This document shows positions 1 through 9,330 of a stretch of 64,000 nt of DNA, in pieces; position 1 is the first letter of the stretch, and each line of letters starts with the position of its first letter. Source of the stretch: Selenomonas sp. (GTDB taxonomy: Bacteria; Bacillota; Negativicutes; Selenomonadales; Selenomonadaceae); the NCBI GenBank assembly GCA_022773585.1, contig JALEZZ010000037.1:27668-91667 (forward strand), in the 5' to 3' direction. Under the pieces are notes generated by a model, which saw nothing but the letters and a program-made list of their open reading frames with translations, was not told where the DNA came from and ran no database searches. Position numbers and translations under genes: made by a program.

Positions 1-160
1 CATCTCCGTCGGCGCCGACAATACGTTCGGCCACCCGAAGCCCGAAGTCCTCGAGCGATTCGCCAGCCTCGCCATCCCCGTCCTGCGCACGGATTTGCAG
101 GGTGCCGTCGTGTTCCATACGGATGGAACGAAAATATCTTATGAGACTTACGTGAAGTGA
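1..160 (+). CDS. comEC: C-terminal fragment of a ComEC/Rec2-type competence protein (partial)
   Basis: An open frame enters from the left edge (frame starts at base 2) and ends at a TGA at 158-160, giving about 52 residues. The text ISVGADNTFGHP, followed by a PVLRTDLQGAVV-like stretch, matches the end of the metallo-beta-lactamase domain of ComEC/Rec2 proteins, which form the inner-membrane channel for single-stranded DNA uptake in transformation. Only the soluble C-terminal tail is visible, so the membrane domain cannot be confirmed. A stand-alone MBL-fold hydrolase is the alternative. A repeat element follows directly. Confidence 0.7.
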   Translation, partial: ISVGADNTFGHPKPEVLERFASLAIPVLRTDLQGAVVFHTDGTKISYETYVK

Positions 161-173
161 TTCTCGTATTTTA

Positions 174-466
174 GCCTCCCTCTCAGAGGGTAATGTCATT
201 AAGTTAAGCATAAGGCCCGCAAACTCTTGCCTCCCTCTCCGAGGGAGGGGAACCGCGTTAGCGGTGGTGGGTGTGTCGAAGGTAGGATGTAGCCACAAGT
301 TCGATTGCATCTGCGAAGGTACGTCTTCGCAGATACCAATCCTGTGATCCGATTCATCCTACCTTCGACACACCCCCAGTCAGCTTCGCTGCCAGCCCCC
401 TCGGAGAGGGGGCCTGTGTTCGCTGGATTTTCGCTAACTTAATGACATTGCCCTCTGTGAGGGGGC
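174..466. repeat. Nested palindromic intergenic repeat (copy R1)
   Basis: Outer arms at 174-206 and 435-466 are inverted copies: an AGAGGG end followed by TAATGTCATTAAGTTA on the left, and TAACTTAATGACATT on the right. Inside lies a second complete palindrome at 229-414. Its ends read GCCTCCCTCTCCGAGGGAGG and CCCCCTCGGAGAGGGGGC, and its inner arms GTGTCGAAGGTAGGAT / ATCCTACCTTCGACAC enclose a small stem (CTGCGAAG / CTTCGCAG). This looks like one element inserted into another. It fills most of the 380 bp gap between the ComEC end and the CYTH gene; no gene is visible there. Confidence 0.85.
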
Positions 467-539
467 CAATAAGAAACAACTCGTGTCTTTCTCACAACAA
501 TATGGTAAGATAAAAGAAAACGAAGGAGGAGGAATCCCT

Positions 540-1019
540 ATGGGCGTAGAAATCGAGCGCAAGTTCCTCGTGCAGCCGTCGTGGCATCCTGCCGCATCAG
601 GCGAGGAGATTGCGCAGGGGTATCTTTCATCCGTGCCGGAGCGCACAGTGCGCGTGCGCATCCGAGGCGCGAAAGGCTATCTGACGGTCAAGGGGAAGAA
701 CGGCGGCGCGGATGCGGCGCGGCGAGCGGAGTTCGAGTATGAGATTCCCGTTGCCGACGCCCGCGCGATGCTCGCGCTCTGCGAACCGGGCCTCTGCGAG
801 AAAGTCCGCCATCTCGAGCGGGCGGCCGACGGCCATGACTGGGAAATCGATGTCTTTCATGGCAGGAACGAGGGCCTTATCGTCGCCGAGGTGGAGCTCG
901 GCGCGGAAGACGAGCCGTTCGAGCGGCCAAGCTGGCTCGGCAAGGAAGTCACAGGCGACGAACGCTACTACAATTCGAGCCTGGCGCAGCATCCCTATGA
1001 AACATGGAAGCAATTATGA
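540..1019 (+). CDS. CYTH domain protein (triphosphate tunnel metalloenzyme family)
   Basis: A 159-residue protein opening with the EIERKF signature at residues 4-9. This is the hallmark of the CYTH fold, a beta tunnel that binds triphosphates with divalent metal; relatives include inorganic triphosphatases and class IV adenylate cyclases. Alternating charged residues continue (VRVRIRGAKGYLTVKGK, later EIDVF and VAEVEL), as expected for tunnel strands. An upstream in-frame ATG at 483 was rejected because a strong AAGGAGGAGG site lies just before 540. The substrate cannot be predicted; simple triphosphatase activity is most likely. The gene stands alone between a repeat and a nitroreductase 34 bp downstream, with which it may be co-transcribed. 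Confidence 0.85.
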   Translation: MGVEIERKFLVQPSWHPAASGEEIAQGYLSSVPERTVRVRIRGAKGYLTVKGKNGGADAARRAEFEYEIPVADARAMLALCEPGLCEKVRHLERAADGHDWEIDVFHGRNEGLIVAEVELGAEDEPFERPSWLGKEVTGDERYYNSSLAQHPYETWKQL

Positions 1020-1053
1020 GAAAAGCACCTGTTGAAAATCGGAGGAAACGATC

Positions 1054-1572
1054 ATGGAATTTACTGACGTCATCCAGAACCGCTATGCCTGCAAGAAATT
1101 TGACGGCACGCCCGTTGCGAAAGAAGCGCTCGACGCCATCCTCGCGGCCGGCCGCCTCGCGCCGACAGCGAAGAATTTGCAGGAGCAGCATGTCTATGTC
1201 ATCCAGTCCGAGGAAGGGCTGAAAAAAATCGACGAGCTCACGCCCTGCCGCTATGGCGCGCCCGTCGTGCTGCTCGTTGCGTTTGACACGACGAATGTCT
1301 TCACGTATCCGGGCGACAAATACAAGAGCGGCGTCGAGGATGCGACGATTGTTGCGACGCACCTCTGCCTCGCGGCGACAAATGCCGGCATCGAGAACTG
1401 CTGGCTGAACTTCTTCGACCCCGACAAGGCAAAAGAACTTTTCGGCCTGCCGGAAAACGAGCAGGTCGTCATGCTCCTCGACCTCGGCCACGCCGCCGAC
1501 GTCCCAGCCGGCAAGCCGCTGAAAAATCATACAAGCCGCAAGCCCATTGATGAAACTGTAACGTATCTTTGA
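1054..1572 (+). CDS. Nitroreductase-family FMN oxidoreductase
   Basis: A 172-residue flavoprotein of the nitroreductase superfamily. The N-terminus has the family's FMN-binding 'NRYACKKF' segment (variant of RRSxRxF) at residues 9-16, then LAAGRLAPTAKNLQ, and near the middle an ATHLCLAATNAGIENCWL helix. Members reduce quinones, nitroaromatics or flavins with NAD(P)H as cytosolic homodimers. The exact substrate is not predictable. The start at 1054 follows GGAGGAAACGATC. The gene lies 34 bp after the CYTH gene and is followed by a repeat element. Confidence 0.85.
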   Translation: MEFTDVIQNRYACKKFDGTPVAKEALDAILAAGRLAPTAKNLQEQHVYVIQSEEGLKKIDELTPCRYGAPVVLLVAFDTTNVFTYPGDKYKSGVEDATIVATHLCLAATNAGIENCWLNFFDPDKAKELFGLPENEQVVMLLDLGHAADVPAGKPLKNHTSRKPIDETVTYL

Positions 1573-1578
1573 AGGAAA

Positions 1579-1782
1579 GGCTCCCTCTCAGAGGGAGCTG
1601 GCGCCGATAGGCGACTGAAGGAGTCTCACAAGATAGACGATTTTGATTCTAGATTCCTGCTTATGCGGGTTGCGTAATTGCTTTTTGGGATGCCCGTGTA
1701 AGCTGCAATCGAACATCTCATATGCCCATCTTGTGAGACTCCCACCACCGCTTCGCGGTTCCCCTCCCTCTGAGAGGGAGGC
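1579..1782. repeat. Full-length palindromic intergenic repeat (copy R2, 204 bp)
   Basis: The ends read GGCTCCCTCTCAGAGGGAGC and CCCTCCCTCTGAGAGGGAGG. Sub-terminal inverted arms AGTCTCACAAGAT / ATCTTGTGAGACT are conserved. The core, read on the minus strand, aligns with the core of copy R8 (36982-37186): both contain CTTAC-CGGGCATC and CAACCCGCATAAG segments. R2 and R8 are therefore the same element in opposite orientations. R2 ends one base before the AAGGAG ribosome site of the downstream helicase gene. Confidence 0.9.
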
Positions 1783-1797
1783 AAGGAGATACCATCT

Positions 1798-4395
1798 ATG
1801 TTAGAACTTCTCAACCTCAACGCCAAGCAACGTTCCGTCGCAGAAAATCTCGACGCCCATATTCTCCTGACTGCCCCGGCTGGCACGGGCAAGACGGACA
1901 CTTTGGCCTACCGCATCGCGAACATTCTCGATGCCGGCCGCGCCGAGCCTGAGGAAGTGCTCTGCCTGACGTTCACGAACAAGGCGTGCCAGGAGATGCG
2001 GGACCGCATCGAGCTGCGGGCGGGCGAGCCGGGGAGCCGCGTCTGCGTGCGGACGTTCCACAGCTTCTGCTACGACATCATCAAGTCTGAGGCCAAGCGT
2101 CATTCCGACCTCTTCACGGATTTCGTGATTTTCGACGAGTCTGACTGCCGCACGCTGATCCGCGACCTCATGGGCGAAGACCTCGACGTGCCCGCCGCGA
2201 CGCTCGCGCGCCTGCTGGCATTCACGAAGGAAAAGCTCGCAGTCTGGGACATCCTGACGGGCGATCCTGCCGCCGATGCCAAGGCCGTCGTCGCGCGCAT
2301 CTATCGCGAGGCGAAAGACGATTTCGCGGCCATCTGCGTCGATGACCATTACCAGCGCCTGCCGCGCCTCGTCGAGGGCTGGCAGGTCTGGGGCGCGTCG
2401 TTTCTGCGGCGCTACGACATGCGCTTGCAGGAGGCGCACGGCCTCGACTTCACCGACCTCATCGTGCGGGCGAAGCGGCTGCTGCGCGAGCGCGAAATCG
2501 CGCAGCGCTGGGCAGCGCGGTTTCAGTACATCAACATCGACGAGGCGCAGGACACGAGCACGCTCGAATATGGCATTTTAGAGCGCATCTTTGGCAAGAG
2601 CAAGATTCTCTTGGCAGGCGACCTTTTTCAGACCATCTACGGCTGGCGCGGCTCGCATCCCGAAGTCGTCGTGCGCCGCTTCGAGAAAACGCATCATCCC
2701 GAGAAAATCGTGCTGTCCGAAAATTATCGCTCGACGCGCACGCTGCTCAAAGCCTCGTTCGGCGCGCTCGAGCGCCTGTTCCCGAAGCGCGTCGCCAAGG
2801 TCTATCCCGATGGCTTTGCGGCCGAGAGCACGGAGGAAGGTGCGCCCGTCGAAGTGAAAGGTGCGGCCGATTTTGCCGAGGAAGCGCAGTGGATCTACTA
2901 CCGCATTCTCGAGCTCCCCGTGACGGATTATTCGCGCGTCGCCATCCTCGTGCGCAGCAACCGCTACGCGAAAGAACTTTCGGCGCAGTTCCGCGCCATC
3001 GGCCAGCACGTCGGCGGCGAGGCGCTGCCGTTCCTGCTGATTGATGACACGCGCTTCTTCCAGCGACAGGAGGTCAAGGATGCGCTGGCGTTCCTGCGCC
3101 TCGCGGTCAACCGCCACGATGTCGCGAGCCTCATGCGCGTGCTCGGCCGCTATGTGCGCGGCGTCGGCCCTGCCGCCATCCGCACGATTTCCTCGCAGGA
3201 ATATCGCCGCGCGGGCGTCCGCATGACGGATTATCTCGATCCGGCTGCGCGCGAGGCGGGCGACCCGTTTGCGCCGCTCGTCGATGCGCTGGCCGCTGGG
3301 AACGTCGTCGTTTTCGATGTTGAATCGACAGGCCTCGATACGGCGCATGACGAAATCGTGCAGATTGCGGGCGTGCGTCTCGCGCCGGATGGCAGCATCA
3401 AAGAAAAATTCATGCGGTATCTCTGCCCGACGCAGCCCATCAGCCCGGGCGCGGAAGCCACGCATCATCTGACGCTGGCGTTCCTGCGCGAGCACGGCGA
3501 AGACCCTGCCGCCGTCCTGCGTGATTTCTGCGCGTTCGCGGCGGGCAGCGTCATCGTCGGGCACAACGTTACGTACGACCTGCGCATCCTCGGCAGCCAG
3601 CTCGCACGCCTCGGCCTACCGCCGCTTGCATATCCCATGTATTTCGACACGCTCGACATCTTCCGCCGCTTTCATCCGAACCTGCCGAATCACCGGCTCG
3701 AATACCTCGGGCAGGTCTGCGAGGTCACGCACGCCTCGTCGCATGATGCATTCGATGACATCTGCGCGACGGCGGAGATTCTCTGCTACGCCGTGGGGCA
3801 CGACATCCGGCCGACAGCTGCGGCGCGCCGCGCCTGCATGGAGAAATATCTCGACGTCTTTGCGCCGCTCGCGGAAAAGCTCGCGCTCCTGCGCGCGCAG
3901 GCGACGGAGCTCCGTCCGTGGCAGACGCTCGGCCAGATTGTGCTCGAGACGGGCATGGCCGACTACTACAAGAAGCGCCACGAGGAAAACCGCGTCGAGA
4001 ACCTCCGCGACCTCTTCCGCCGCGCGAAGGAGCTCGATGACAAGGAGCTCCCGCCCGTTGATGCCGTCTACCAGTTCCTCAGGTACACGACGCTCTCGAC
4101 GACCGACCTTGACGCGCTGACGAAGAAAAAGAAGATTCCCATCATCACGATTCATCAGGCCAAGGGCGCGGAGTTCGACGACGTCTTCCTCGCGGGTCTC
4201 CAGCAGGGCACATTTCCCGGCCTGCCTGCGCTCAAGAAGAAAGACACCAGCGAGGAAAAGCGCCTGTTCTACGTCGCCATCACGCGCGCGAAGCGGCAGC
4301 TCTTCCTCTCGTGGTGCCAGTTCCGCTACGGCCATTACCAGCACGAAAGCGAGTTCATCCGGACGCTGCCGCAGGAGTGCGTGCGGCGGGTGTGA
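1798..4395 (+). CDS. UvrD/PcrA-type helicase with an internal DnaQ-like 3'-5' exonuclease
   Basis: An 865-residue superfamily 1 helicase. Walker A is TAPAGTGKT at residues 25-33, followed by CLTFTNKAC (motif Ia region), INIDEAQDTST (motif II, D248), LAGDLFQTIYGWRG (III), LSENYRSTR (IV), IPIITIHQAKGAEFDDV (V) and YVAITRAKRQL (VI). Between the helicase halves, residues about 502-665 form a DEDD exonuclease: VVFDVESTGL (ExoI), GHNVTYDLRIL (ExoII) and HDAFDDICAT (ExoIII, with the HxAxxD-like pattern). The enzyme would unwind and trim 3' ends during repair or restart. ATG 1798 follows AAGGAG. The downstream regulator starts 26 bp later and is probably co-transcribed, though its function differs. 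Confidence 0.9.
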   Translation: MLELLNLNAKQRSVAENLDAHILLTAPAGTGKTDTLAYRIANILDAGRAEPEEVLCLTFTNKACQEMRDRIELRAGEPGSRVCVRTFHSFCYDIIKSEAKRHSDLFTDFVIFDESDCRTLIRDLMGEDLDVPAATLARLLAFTKEKLAVWDILTGDPAADAKAVVARIYREAKDDFAAICVDDHYQRLPRLVEGWQVWGASFLRRYDMRLQEAHGLDFTDLIVRAKRLLREREIAQRWAARFQYINIDEAQDTSTLEYGILERIFGKSKILLAGDLFQTIYGWRGSHPEVVVRRFEKTHHPEKIVLSENYRSTRTLLKASFGALERLFPKRVAKVYPDGFAAESTEEGAPVEVKGAADFAEEAQWIYYRILELPVTDYSRVAILVRSNRYAKELSAQFRAIGQHVGGEALPFLLIDDTRFFQRQEVKDALAFLRLAVNRHDVASLMRVLGRYVRGVGPAAIRTISSQEYRRAGVRMTDYLDPAAREAGDPFAPLVDALAAGNVVVFDVESTGLDTAHDEIVQIAGVRLAPDGSIKEKFMRYLCPTQPISPGAEATHHLTLAFLREHGEDPAAVLRDFCAFAAGSVIVGHNVTYDLRILGSQLARLGLPPLAYPMYFDTLDIFRRFHPNLPNHRLEYLGQVCEVTHASSHDAFDDICATAEILCYAVGHDIRPTAAARRACMEKYLDVFAPLAEKLALLRAQATELRPWQTLGQIVLETGMADYYKKRHEENRVENLRDLFRRAKELDDKELPPVDAVYQFLRYTTLSTTDLDALTKKKKIPIITIHQAKGAEFDDVFLAGLQQGTFPGLPALKKKDTSEEKRLFYVAITRAKRQLFLSWCQFRYGHYQHESEFIRTLPQECVRRV

Positions 4396-4420
4396 TTTGC
4401 AAAGGAGGAAACCGGAAACC

Positions 4421-4942
4421 ATGACGACAGAAGAACGACGGCAGGAGCTCCTGCATCTCCTCACGCGCGCAGATGGTGCGCGGACGGGGACGGAGCTTGC
4501 GAAAAAGCTCGGCGTGAGCCGGCAGATCATCGTGGGGGACGTCAGCATCCTGCGCGCCGAGGGCGCGAAGATCCTCTCGACGCCGCGCGGATACCAGATG
4601 CTCGAAACATCGCCGGGCGTCATCGAAACGGTCGCCTGCCGCCATACGGCGGAGGAGATGGGCGCGGAGCTCGACGCGATGGTCGATAACGGCGTGACGG
4701 TGCGCGACGTCATCGTCGAGCATCCCGTCTATGGCGAGATTCGCGCCGACCTCATGATCGAGAGCCGCCGCGATGTCGCGGCCTTCGTGCGAAAGATGGA
4801 GGCCGCCGGCGCGCCGCCGCTTTCGCAGCTCACGGCTGGCGTCCACCTGCATACGGTCGAGGCGAAGACGCGCGAAGAAATCGAGGACGCGCGAAAGGAA
4901 CTTGCAAGGCTTGGCTTTCTCGCGACGAATGGCGATGCTTGA
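4421..4942 (+). CDS. niaR: NiaR/YrxA-type transcriptional repressor (HTH plus 3H domain)
   Basis: A 173-residue regulator. Residues 1-60 form a winged helix of the HTH_11 type (GTELAKKLGVSRQIIVGDVS). The rest is a 3H domain, with conserved histidines in CRHTAEEM, VEHPVYGEIRADL and GVHLHTVEA. The NiaR family represses NAD salvage and de novo genes in Firmicutes in response to nicotinic acid, and the 3H domain binds a metal and the ligand. AAAGGAGGAAACC lies 8-20 bases before ATG 4421, which fixes the start. No niacin gene is adjacent here, so its targets must lie elsewhere. Confidence 0.85.
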   Translation: MTTEERRQELLHLLTRADGARTGTELAKKLGVSRQIIVGDVSILRAEGAKILSTPRGYQMLETSPGVIETVACRHTAEEMGAELDAMVDNGVTVRDVIVEHPVYGEIRADLMIESRRDVAAFVRKMEAAGAPPLSQLTAGVHLHTVEAKTREEIEDARKELARLGFLATNGDA

Positions 4943-5051
4943 TTGCATCGCTTTTTTCGTATTGTGTCCGAAAGACACATCGAATGGTAGACGCAACAGG
5001 ACAGACGTGGTAAAATAAAGCGTATAGGTTTACACGAAAGGACGTTGCTTT

Positions 5052-5855
5052 TTGACGGACATATTGAAGGAAATGCATGTCTGGATGACGGCCTACATGA
5101 AGTCGTTCTACACGGCGGACGAAGAGGTCATGCAGGGCATCCGCATCAAGGAGCTGCATACGGGCTATGTGACAGGGCACATGGTTGCGCTCGCAAAAGA
5201 GCTCGGGCTCGATGCGCATGACCGGGCGCTCGCAGAAATCATGGGGCTCTTCCATGACGTCGGGCGCTTCCGCCAGTACATGCTTTACAAGACATTCAAC
5301 GACGCGCAGTCGGAGGATCATGCAGTGCTCGCGCTCACGGTGCTCTCGGAGCTGCCGTTCATGAAAAAGCTGGCACCCGAGGACGAGGCGCTTGTGCGCT
5401 TTGCCATCGGCAACCATAATAAAAAGGAAATCGAGCCGACAGACGACAAGCGCCGCCTGCTGTTTGCGAAGATGCTGCGCGATGCGGACAAGCTCGACAT
5501 CTACCGCGTGCTCGCACCGTTCCTCGACGAGAGCCATGCGGACGAGGCGCCGAAATTCATGGCAGGACTCAAGAGCCAGCAGGTGACGGAGCCGTTCGTG
5601 CAGGCACTCGTCGAGGGGCGTCAGGCCGACTACCACGCGATTCGCACGCATGGCGACCGCAAGGTCGTGCGGCTGCTCTGGGTCTACGACATCAACTTCG
5701 CGTGGACGATGCGCAGCATCGTCGAGCGCGGCTATATCGACCGCGTGATTCATGCGCTGCCGCATGGGCGTGAGCTGGCCATTGGCTTTGAAAAACTCAA
5801 ATCTTACGTTGCAAAGAAATGCGCAGAGCAGGACGTGCTTGCGGATTTTCAATAA
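5052..5855 (+). CDS. HD-domain phosphohydrolase
   Basis: A 267-residue cytosolic protein with a classic HD metal-binding domain: HMVALAKELGL (first His near residue 43), LFHDVGRFRQY (HD pair) and a later DADKLDIYR. HD proteins hydrolyse phosphomonoesters or nucleotides using divalent metals; the substrate is unknown. The start is a TTG at 5052, eight bases after GAAAGGA; an internal ATG at residue 8 is an alternative. It is encoded 19 bp upstream of glnS and is likely co-transcribed with it. Confidence 0.85.
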   Translation: MTDILKEMHVWMTAYMKSFYTADEEVMQGIRIKELHTGYVTGHMVALAKELGLDAHDRALAEIMGLFHDVGRFRQYMLYKTFNDAQSEDHAVLALTVLSELPFMKKLAPEDEALVRFAIGNHNKKEIEPTDDKRRLLFAKMLRDADKLDIYRVLAPFLDESHADEAPKFMAGLKSQQVTEPFVQALVEGRQADYHAIRTHGDRKVVRLLWVYDINFAWTMRSIVERGYIDRVIHALPHGRELAIGFEKLKSYVAKKCAEQDVLADFQ

Positions 5856-5874
5856 ATTTTAAGGGGAGATCACT

Positions 5875-7533
5875 ATGGCGAACTTCATCCAGAACGAGAT
5901 TGACGAAGACCTTAAGAAGGGCAAATATACGACGGGCATTCACACGCGATTCCCACCCGAGCCGAACGGCTACCTGCATGTCGGCCATGCGAAGTCCATC
6001 TGTCTGAACTTCGGCCTTGCCGAAAAGAACGACGGCCTCTGCAACCTGCGCTTTGATGATACGAATCCGACGAAGGAGGATGTCGAGTACGTCGATTCCA
6101 TCCAGGAGGACATCCGCTGGCTCGGCTTCAGCTGGGGCGACCGCAAGTTCTACGCTTCCGATTACTTCGACAAGCTCTATGACTTTGCCGAGCAGCTCAT
6201 CAAGAAAGGGCTCGCCTATGTCGATGATCTTTCGGCCGAGGAAATCAAGGCCTATCGCGGCACGCTGACGGAACCGGGCAAGGAGAGCCCTTACAGGAAT
6301 CGTTCGGTTGAGGAAAACCTCGATCTCTTCCGTCGCATGAAGGCCGGCGAATTCGAAGACGGCGCGAAAGTCCTGCGCGCGAAAATTGACATGGCGTCGC
6401 CGAACATGGTCATGCGCGACACGGTCATCTACCGCATCGCGCACGCGACGCATCACCGCACGGGCGACAAGTGGTGCATCTATCCGATGTACGACTTCGC
6501 GCATCCGCTGTCCGATGCCATCGAGGGCATCACGCATTCCGTCTGCACGCTCGAGTTCGAGGAGCACCGTCCGTTCTATGACTGGCTGCTCGATTCGCTC
6601 GATTTCGACCCGATGACGCGCCCACGCCAGATCGAGTTCGCGCGCCTGAACCTCACGAATACGGTCACGAGCAAAAGAAAGCTCCGCCAGCTCGTCGAAG
6701 AGGGCTATGTGCGCGGCTGGGACGATCCGCGCATGCCGACCATCTCCGGCCTCCGGCGCCGCGGCTACACGCCGGCCGCCATCCGCAGCTTCTGCGAAGA
6801 AATCGGCGTCGCGAAGGCGAACAGCCTCGTCGATGTCGCGATGCTCGAGCACGCCGTGCGCGAAGACCTCAACGAGCATGCTGACCGCGTCATGGCCGTG
6901 CTGCATCCGCTGAAGGTCGTGCTGACGAATGTGCCGGAAGACCATGAGGAAATGCTCGTCGCCGACAACAATCCGATGCACGGCGGCCACCGCTACGTGC
7001 CGTTCTCGCGCGTCATCTACATCGAGCAGGAAGACTTCATGGAGGAGCCGCCGAAGAAGTTCTTCCGCCTGAAGCCGGGCGGGGAAGTGCGCCTGAAGCA
7101 CGCCTACATCATCAAGTGCGACGAGGTCGTCAAGAACGACGACGGCACGATCCGCGAGCTCCACTGCTCCATCGACCCGGATTCCAAGACGGGCGGCAAG
7201 ACGGCGAACCGCAAGATCAAGGGCACGATCCACTGGGTTGCCGAAAAGACGGCGCTTGATGCGGAAGTGCGCCTCTATGACTACCTGATTGAGACGGATG
7301 AAGAGGGCAATGTGCCGAAAGACTTCATCGCGGCGCTCAACAAGCACTCGATGGAAGTTGTCGAGCATGCCTTCATCGAACCGTCCGTGCGCTACGCCGC
7401 GCCGGAGACGCATTACCAGTTCCTGCGCGAAGGCTACTTCGTCGTGGACAAGGACACGACGCCTGGCCATCTCGTCTTCAACCGCGTCGTCGGCCTGCGC
7501 GACAGCTGGGCAAAAGCAAAGAACAAGGGCTGA
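5875..7533 (+). CDS. glnS: Glutaminyl-tRNA synthetase
   Basis: A 552-residue class I synthetase that charges tRNA-Gln directly. The HIGH motif appears as [15 protein letters not shown] (near residue 30), followed by [27 protein letters not shown] and the KMSKS-equivalent SKRKLRQLV. The C-terminal half holds the beta-barrel anticodon-binding domains ([13 protein letters not shown]). Length fits bacterial GlnRS. Most Firmicutes instead use GluRS plus GatCAB, so its presence fits Negativicutes lineages that carry GlnRS. ATG 5875 follows AAGGGGAGATCACT. Confidence 0.97.
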   Translation: MANFIQNEIDEDLKKGKYTTGIHTRFPPEPNGYLHVGHAKSICLNFGLAEKNDGLCNLRFDDTNPTKEDVEYVDSIQEDIRWLGFSWGDRKFYASDYFDKLYDFAEQLIKKGLAYVDDLSAEEIKAYRGTLTEPGKESPYRNRSVEENLDLFRRMKAGEFEDGAKVLRAKIDMASPNMVMRDTVIYRIAHATHHRTGDKWCIYPMYDFAHPLSDAIEGITHSVCTLEFEEHRPFYDWLLDSLDFDPMTRPRQIEFARLNLTNTVTSKRKLRQLVEEGYVRGWDDPRMPTISGLRRRGYTPAAIRSFCEEIGVAKANSLVDVAMLEHAVREDLNEHADRVMAVLHPLKVVLTNVPEDHEEMLVADNNPMHGGHRYVPFSRVIYIEQEDFMEEPPKKFFRLKPGGEVRLKHAYIIKCDEVVKNDDGTIRELHCSIDPDSKTGGKTANRKIKGTIHWVAEKTALDAEVRLYDYLIETDEEGNVPKDFIAALNKHSMEVVEHAFIEPSVRYAAPETHYQFLREGYFVVDKDTTPGHLVFNRVVGLRDSWAKAKNKG

Positions 7534-7578
7534 TTTCAAAGAACAAACGGCATAATTTTATCAAGGGAGGTGAAATGG

Positions 7579-7884
7579 ATGCCAAAGATTCCGAAGAACC
7601 TCACCGACAAAGATATGCTGAAGAACTGGGTCGAGGAAGAAACCGTCGAAGACAAGTTCCTCCGTGCGGAAAAAATCGAGGACAAGCGCCGCCGCGAGCG
7701 CGCAGGCATCGAACCACCGGCCGAGCTCGCACGCGCGGGACTCACGCGACAGCTGACGGAAGAACTCGGCAAGGCGCTGACGGAACTCAAGATGCAGCTC
7801 ACGCTCAAGGGTGCAAAGGACATCACGTACAAGGTGAAGAATGACGGCACGAAGATCATCATCGCACCGAAGTACACGCTCTGA
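7579..7884 (+). CDS. Small charged protein of unknown function
   Basis: A 101-residue, strongly charged protein rich in Lys, Glu and Arg, with no signal peptide or membrane segment. I do not recognise a family. The text has an amphipathic, probably helical middle (EKIEDKRRRERAG...LTRQLTEELGKALTEL) and ends in two likely beta strands (ITYKVKNDGTKIIIAPKYTL). The site AAGGGAGG ends 8 bases before ATG 7579, preferring it over a GTG at 7570 that overlaps the site. It follows glnS by 45 bp and may be its operon partner. Confidence 0.75.
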   Translation: MPKIPKNLTDKDMLKNWVEEETVEDKFLRAEKIEDKRRRERAGIEPPAELARAGLTRQLTEELGKALTELKMQLTLKGAKDITYKVKNDGTKIIIAPKYTL

Positions 7885-7970
7885 TGTGGAAAACAATAGA
7901 TAGGACAATGGAAAAGGGCAAGAGGTTACGAGACAACTTTATATTTTTTAAGAAAAGAAGTGTTTGAAAG

Positions 7971-9251
7971 ATGAGTACAACGACCATCGCAGTCATCATC
8001 TTCGTTGCAGCCTATGCGCTGATTATTTCTGAAAAAGTCCATCGTACCATCGTCGGCATCGTCGGTGCGTCGCTCATGATTCTCTGCGGCGTCATCGACC
8101 AGGCGACGGCCATCAGCCACATTGATTTCAACACGCTCGGCCTGCTCATGGGCATGATGATCATCGTGAATATCACGAGCGAGACGGGCCTCTTCAACTT
8201 CCTCGCCGTCTGGGCAGCCAAGAAGGTCGAGGCGCAGCCGATCAAGCTTCTCGTTGCGCTCTCCCTGCTGACGATGGTCTGCTCGGGCCTTCTTGACAAC
8301 GTCACGACGGTGCTGCTGACCGTGCCGATCACGTTCGGCATCACGTCACAGCTCAAAGTCGATGTCAAGCCATACCTCATTTCACAGATTCTCGCGTCGA
8401 ACATCGGCGGCACGGCAACGCTGATCGGCGACCCGCCGAACATCATGATTGGTAGTGCCGTCGGCCTGAACTTCATGGATTTCATCGCGAACCTCACGGG
8501 CATCGCGTTCATCATCTTCATCGTCGTCGAAGCCGTGCTGATTGCGCTCTATCACAGCGAGCTCAAGACGCAGCCGGAGCTTCAGGCGGAAGTCATGAAG
8601 ATGGATGCGAGCAGCGAGATCAAGGACGCTTCGCTCCTGAAGCGCTGCCTCGCCGTCATCTTCCTGACGATTGCGATGTTCGTGCTGCATGGCACGCTCG
8701 GTCTCGATACGGCGACGTGCGCGCTGTCGGGTGCGGGCCTGCTGCTGCTCATCACGTACACGCGCAACGAAGCCATGATTGGCAAAGTCCTCTCGAAAGT
8801 CGAGTGGCTCGCCATCTTCTTCTTTGCCGGCCTGTTCGTGCTCGTCGGCGCGCTCGTCGAGACGGGCGTCATCAAGATGCTCGCAGCCGAGGCCATCAAG
8901 ATCACGAATGGCAGCGTCAATGCGACGGCCATGCTGATTCTCTGGATGAGTGCGATTGCGTCGGCGTTCATCGATAACATCCCGTTCGTTGCGACGCTGA
9001 TCCCGCTCATCAAGGACATGGGCCAGATGGGCCTCACGAACCTCGACCCGATGTGGTGGAGCCTCGCGCTCGGTGCCTGCCTCGGCGGCAACGGCACGCT
9101 GATTGGCGCGAGCGCCAACGTCGTCGTCGCCTCGATGGCGGCGCGCCGCGGCAAGGCCATTTCGTTCATCGAGTTCATGAAAGTCGCGTTCCCGATCATG
9201 ATTCTGACAATCATCATCTCGAGCGCCTATGTCTGGCTGCGGTATCTCTGA
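7971..9251 (+). CDS. ArsB/NhaD-superfamily ion transporter
   Basis: A 426-residue integral membrane protein with about 11-12 hydrophobic segments. [20 protein letters not shown] (around residues 144-163) and [18 protein letters not shown] (around 376-393) are the paired signature loops of the ion transporter superfamily that includes ArsB, NhaD and the P protein. The [12 protein letters not shown] stretch is also typical. It probably exchanges Na+ or an anion across the inner membrane. The exact substrate cannot be assigned, and no ars genes lie nearby. A Rho-independent terminator follows. Confidence 0.85.
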   Translation: MSTTTIAVIIFVAAYALIISEKVHRTIVGIVGASLMILCGVIDQATAISHIDFNTLGLLMGMMIIVNITSETGLFNFLAVWAAKKVEAQPIKLLVALSLLTMVCSGLLDNVTTVLLTVPITFGITSQLKVDVKPYLISQILASNIGGTATLIGDPPNIMIGSAVGLNFMDFIANLTGIAFIIFIVVEAVLIALYHSELKTQPELQAEVMKMDASSEIKDASLLKRCLAVIFLTIAMFVLHGTLGLDTATCALSGAGLLLLITYTRNEAMIGKVLSKVEWLAIFFFAGLFVLVGALVETGVIKMLAAEAIKITNGSVNATAMLILWMSAIASAFIDNIPFVATLIPLIKDMGQMGLTNLDPMWWSLALGACLGGNGTLIGASANVVVASMAARRGKAISFIEFMKVAFPIMILTIIISSAYVWLRYL

Positions 9252-9266
9252 TGTGAACATTTCCCG

Positions 9267-9295
9267 AAGCGGACGGCTTGCCGCCCGCTTTTTTC
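9267..9295 (+). terminator. Rho-independent terminator
   Basis: The stem AAGCGGACGG / CCGCCCGCTT (one mismatch) has a CTTG loop and is followed by a T-run. It ends the transporter transcript before recA. Confidence 0.85.
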
Positions 9296-9330
9296 CGACA
9301 GAAAGCTCAATAAGCAAGAAAGGAACCTTC

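Noticed and set aside
483..539. Extended N-terminus of the CYTH protein from ATG 483
   Set aside because: The extension has no ribosome site, reads through AAGGAGGAGG, and delays the EIERKF motif that normally opens the family.
5797..7539. Long open frame on the minus strand opposite glnS
   Set aside because: It mirrors a strongly supported gene. GC-rich codon bias makes long antisense frames; the translation is Arg/His/Asp-rich without any motif and has no ribosome site.
9252..9330. LexA/SOS operator before recA
   Set aside because: A GAAC occurs at 9254, but no paired GTTC at the required spacing is present. The region is mostly taken up by the terminator.
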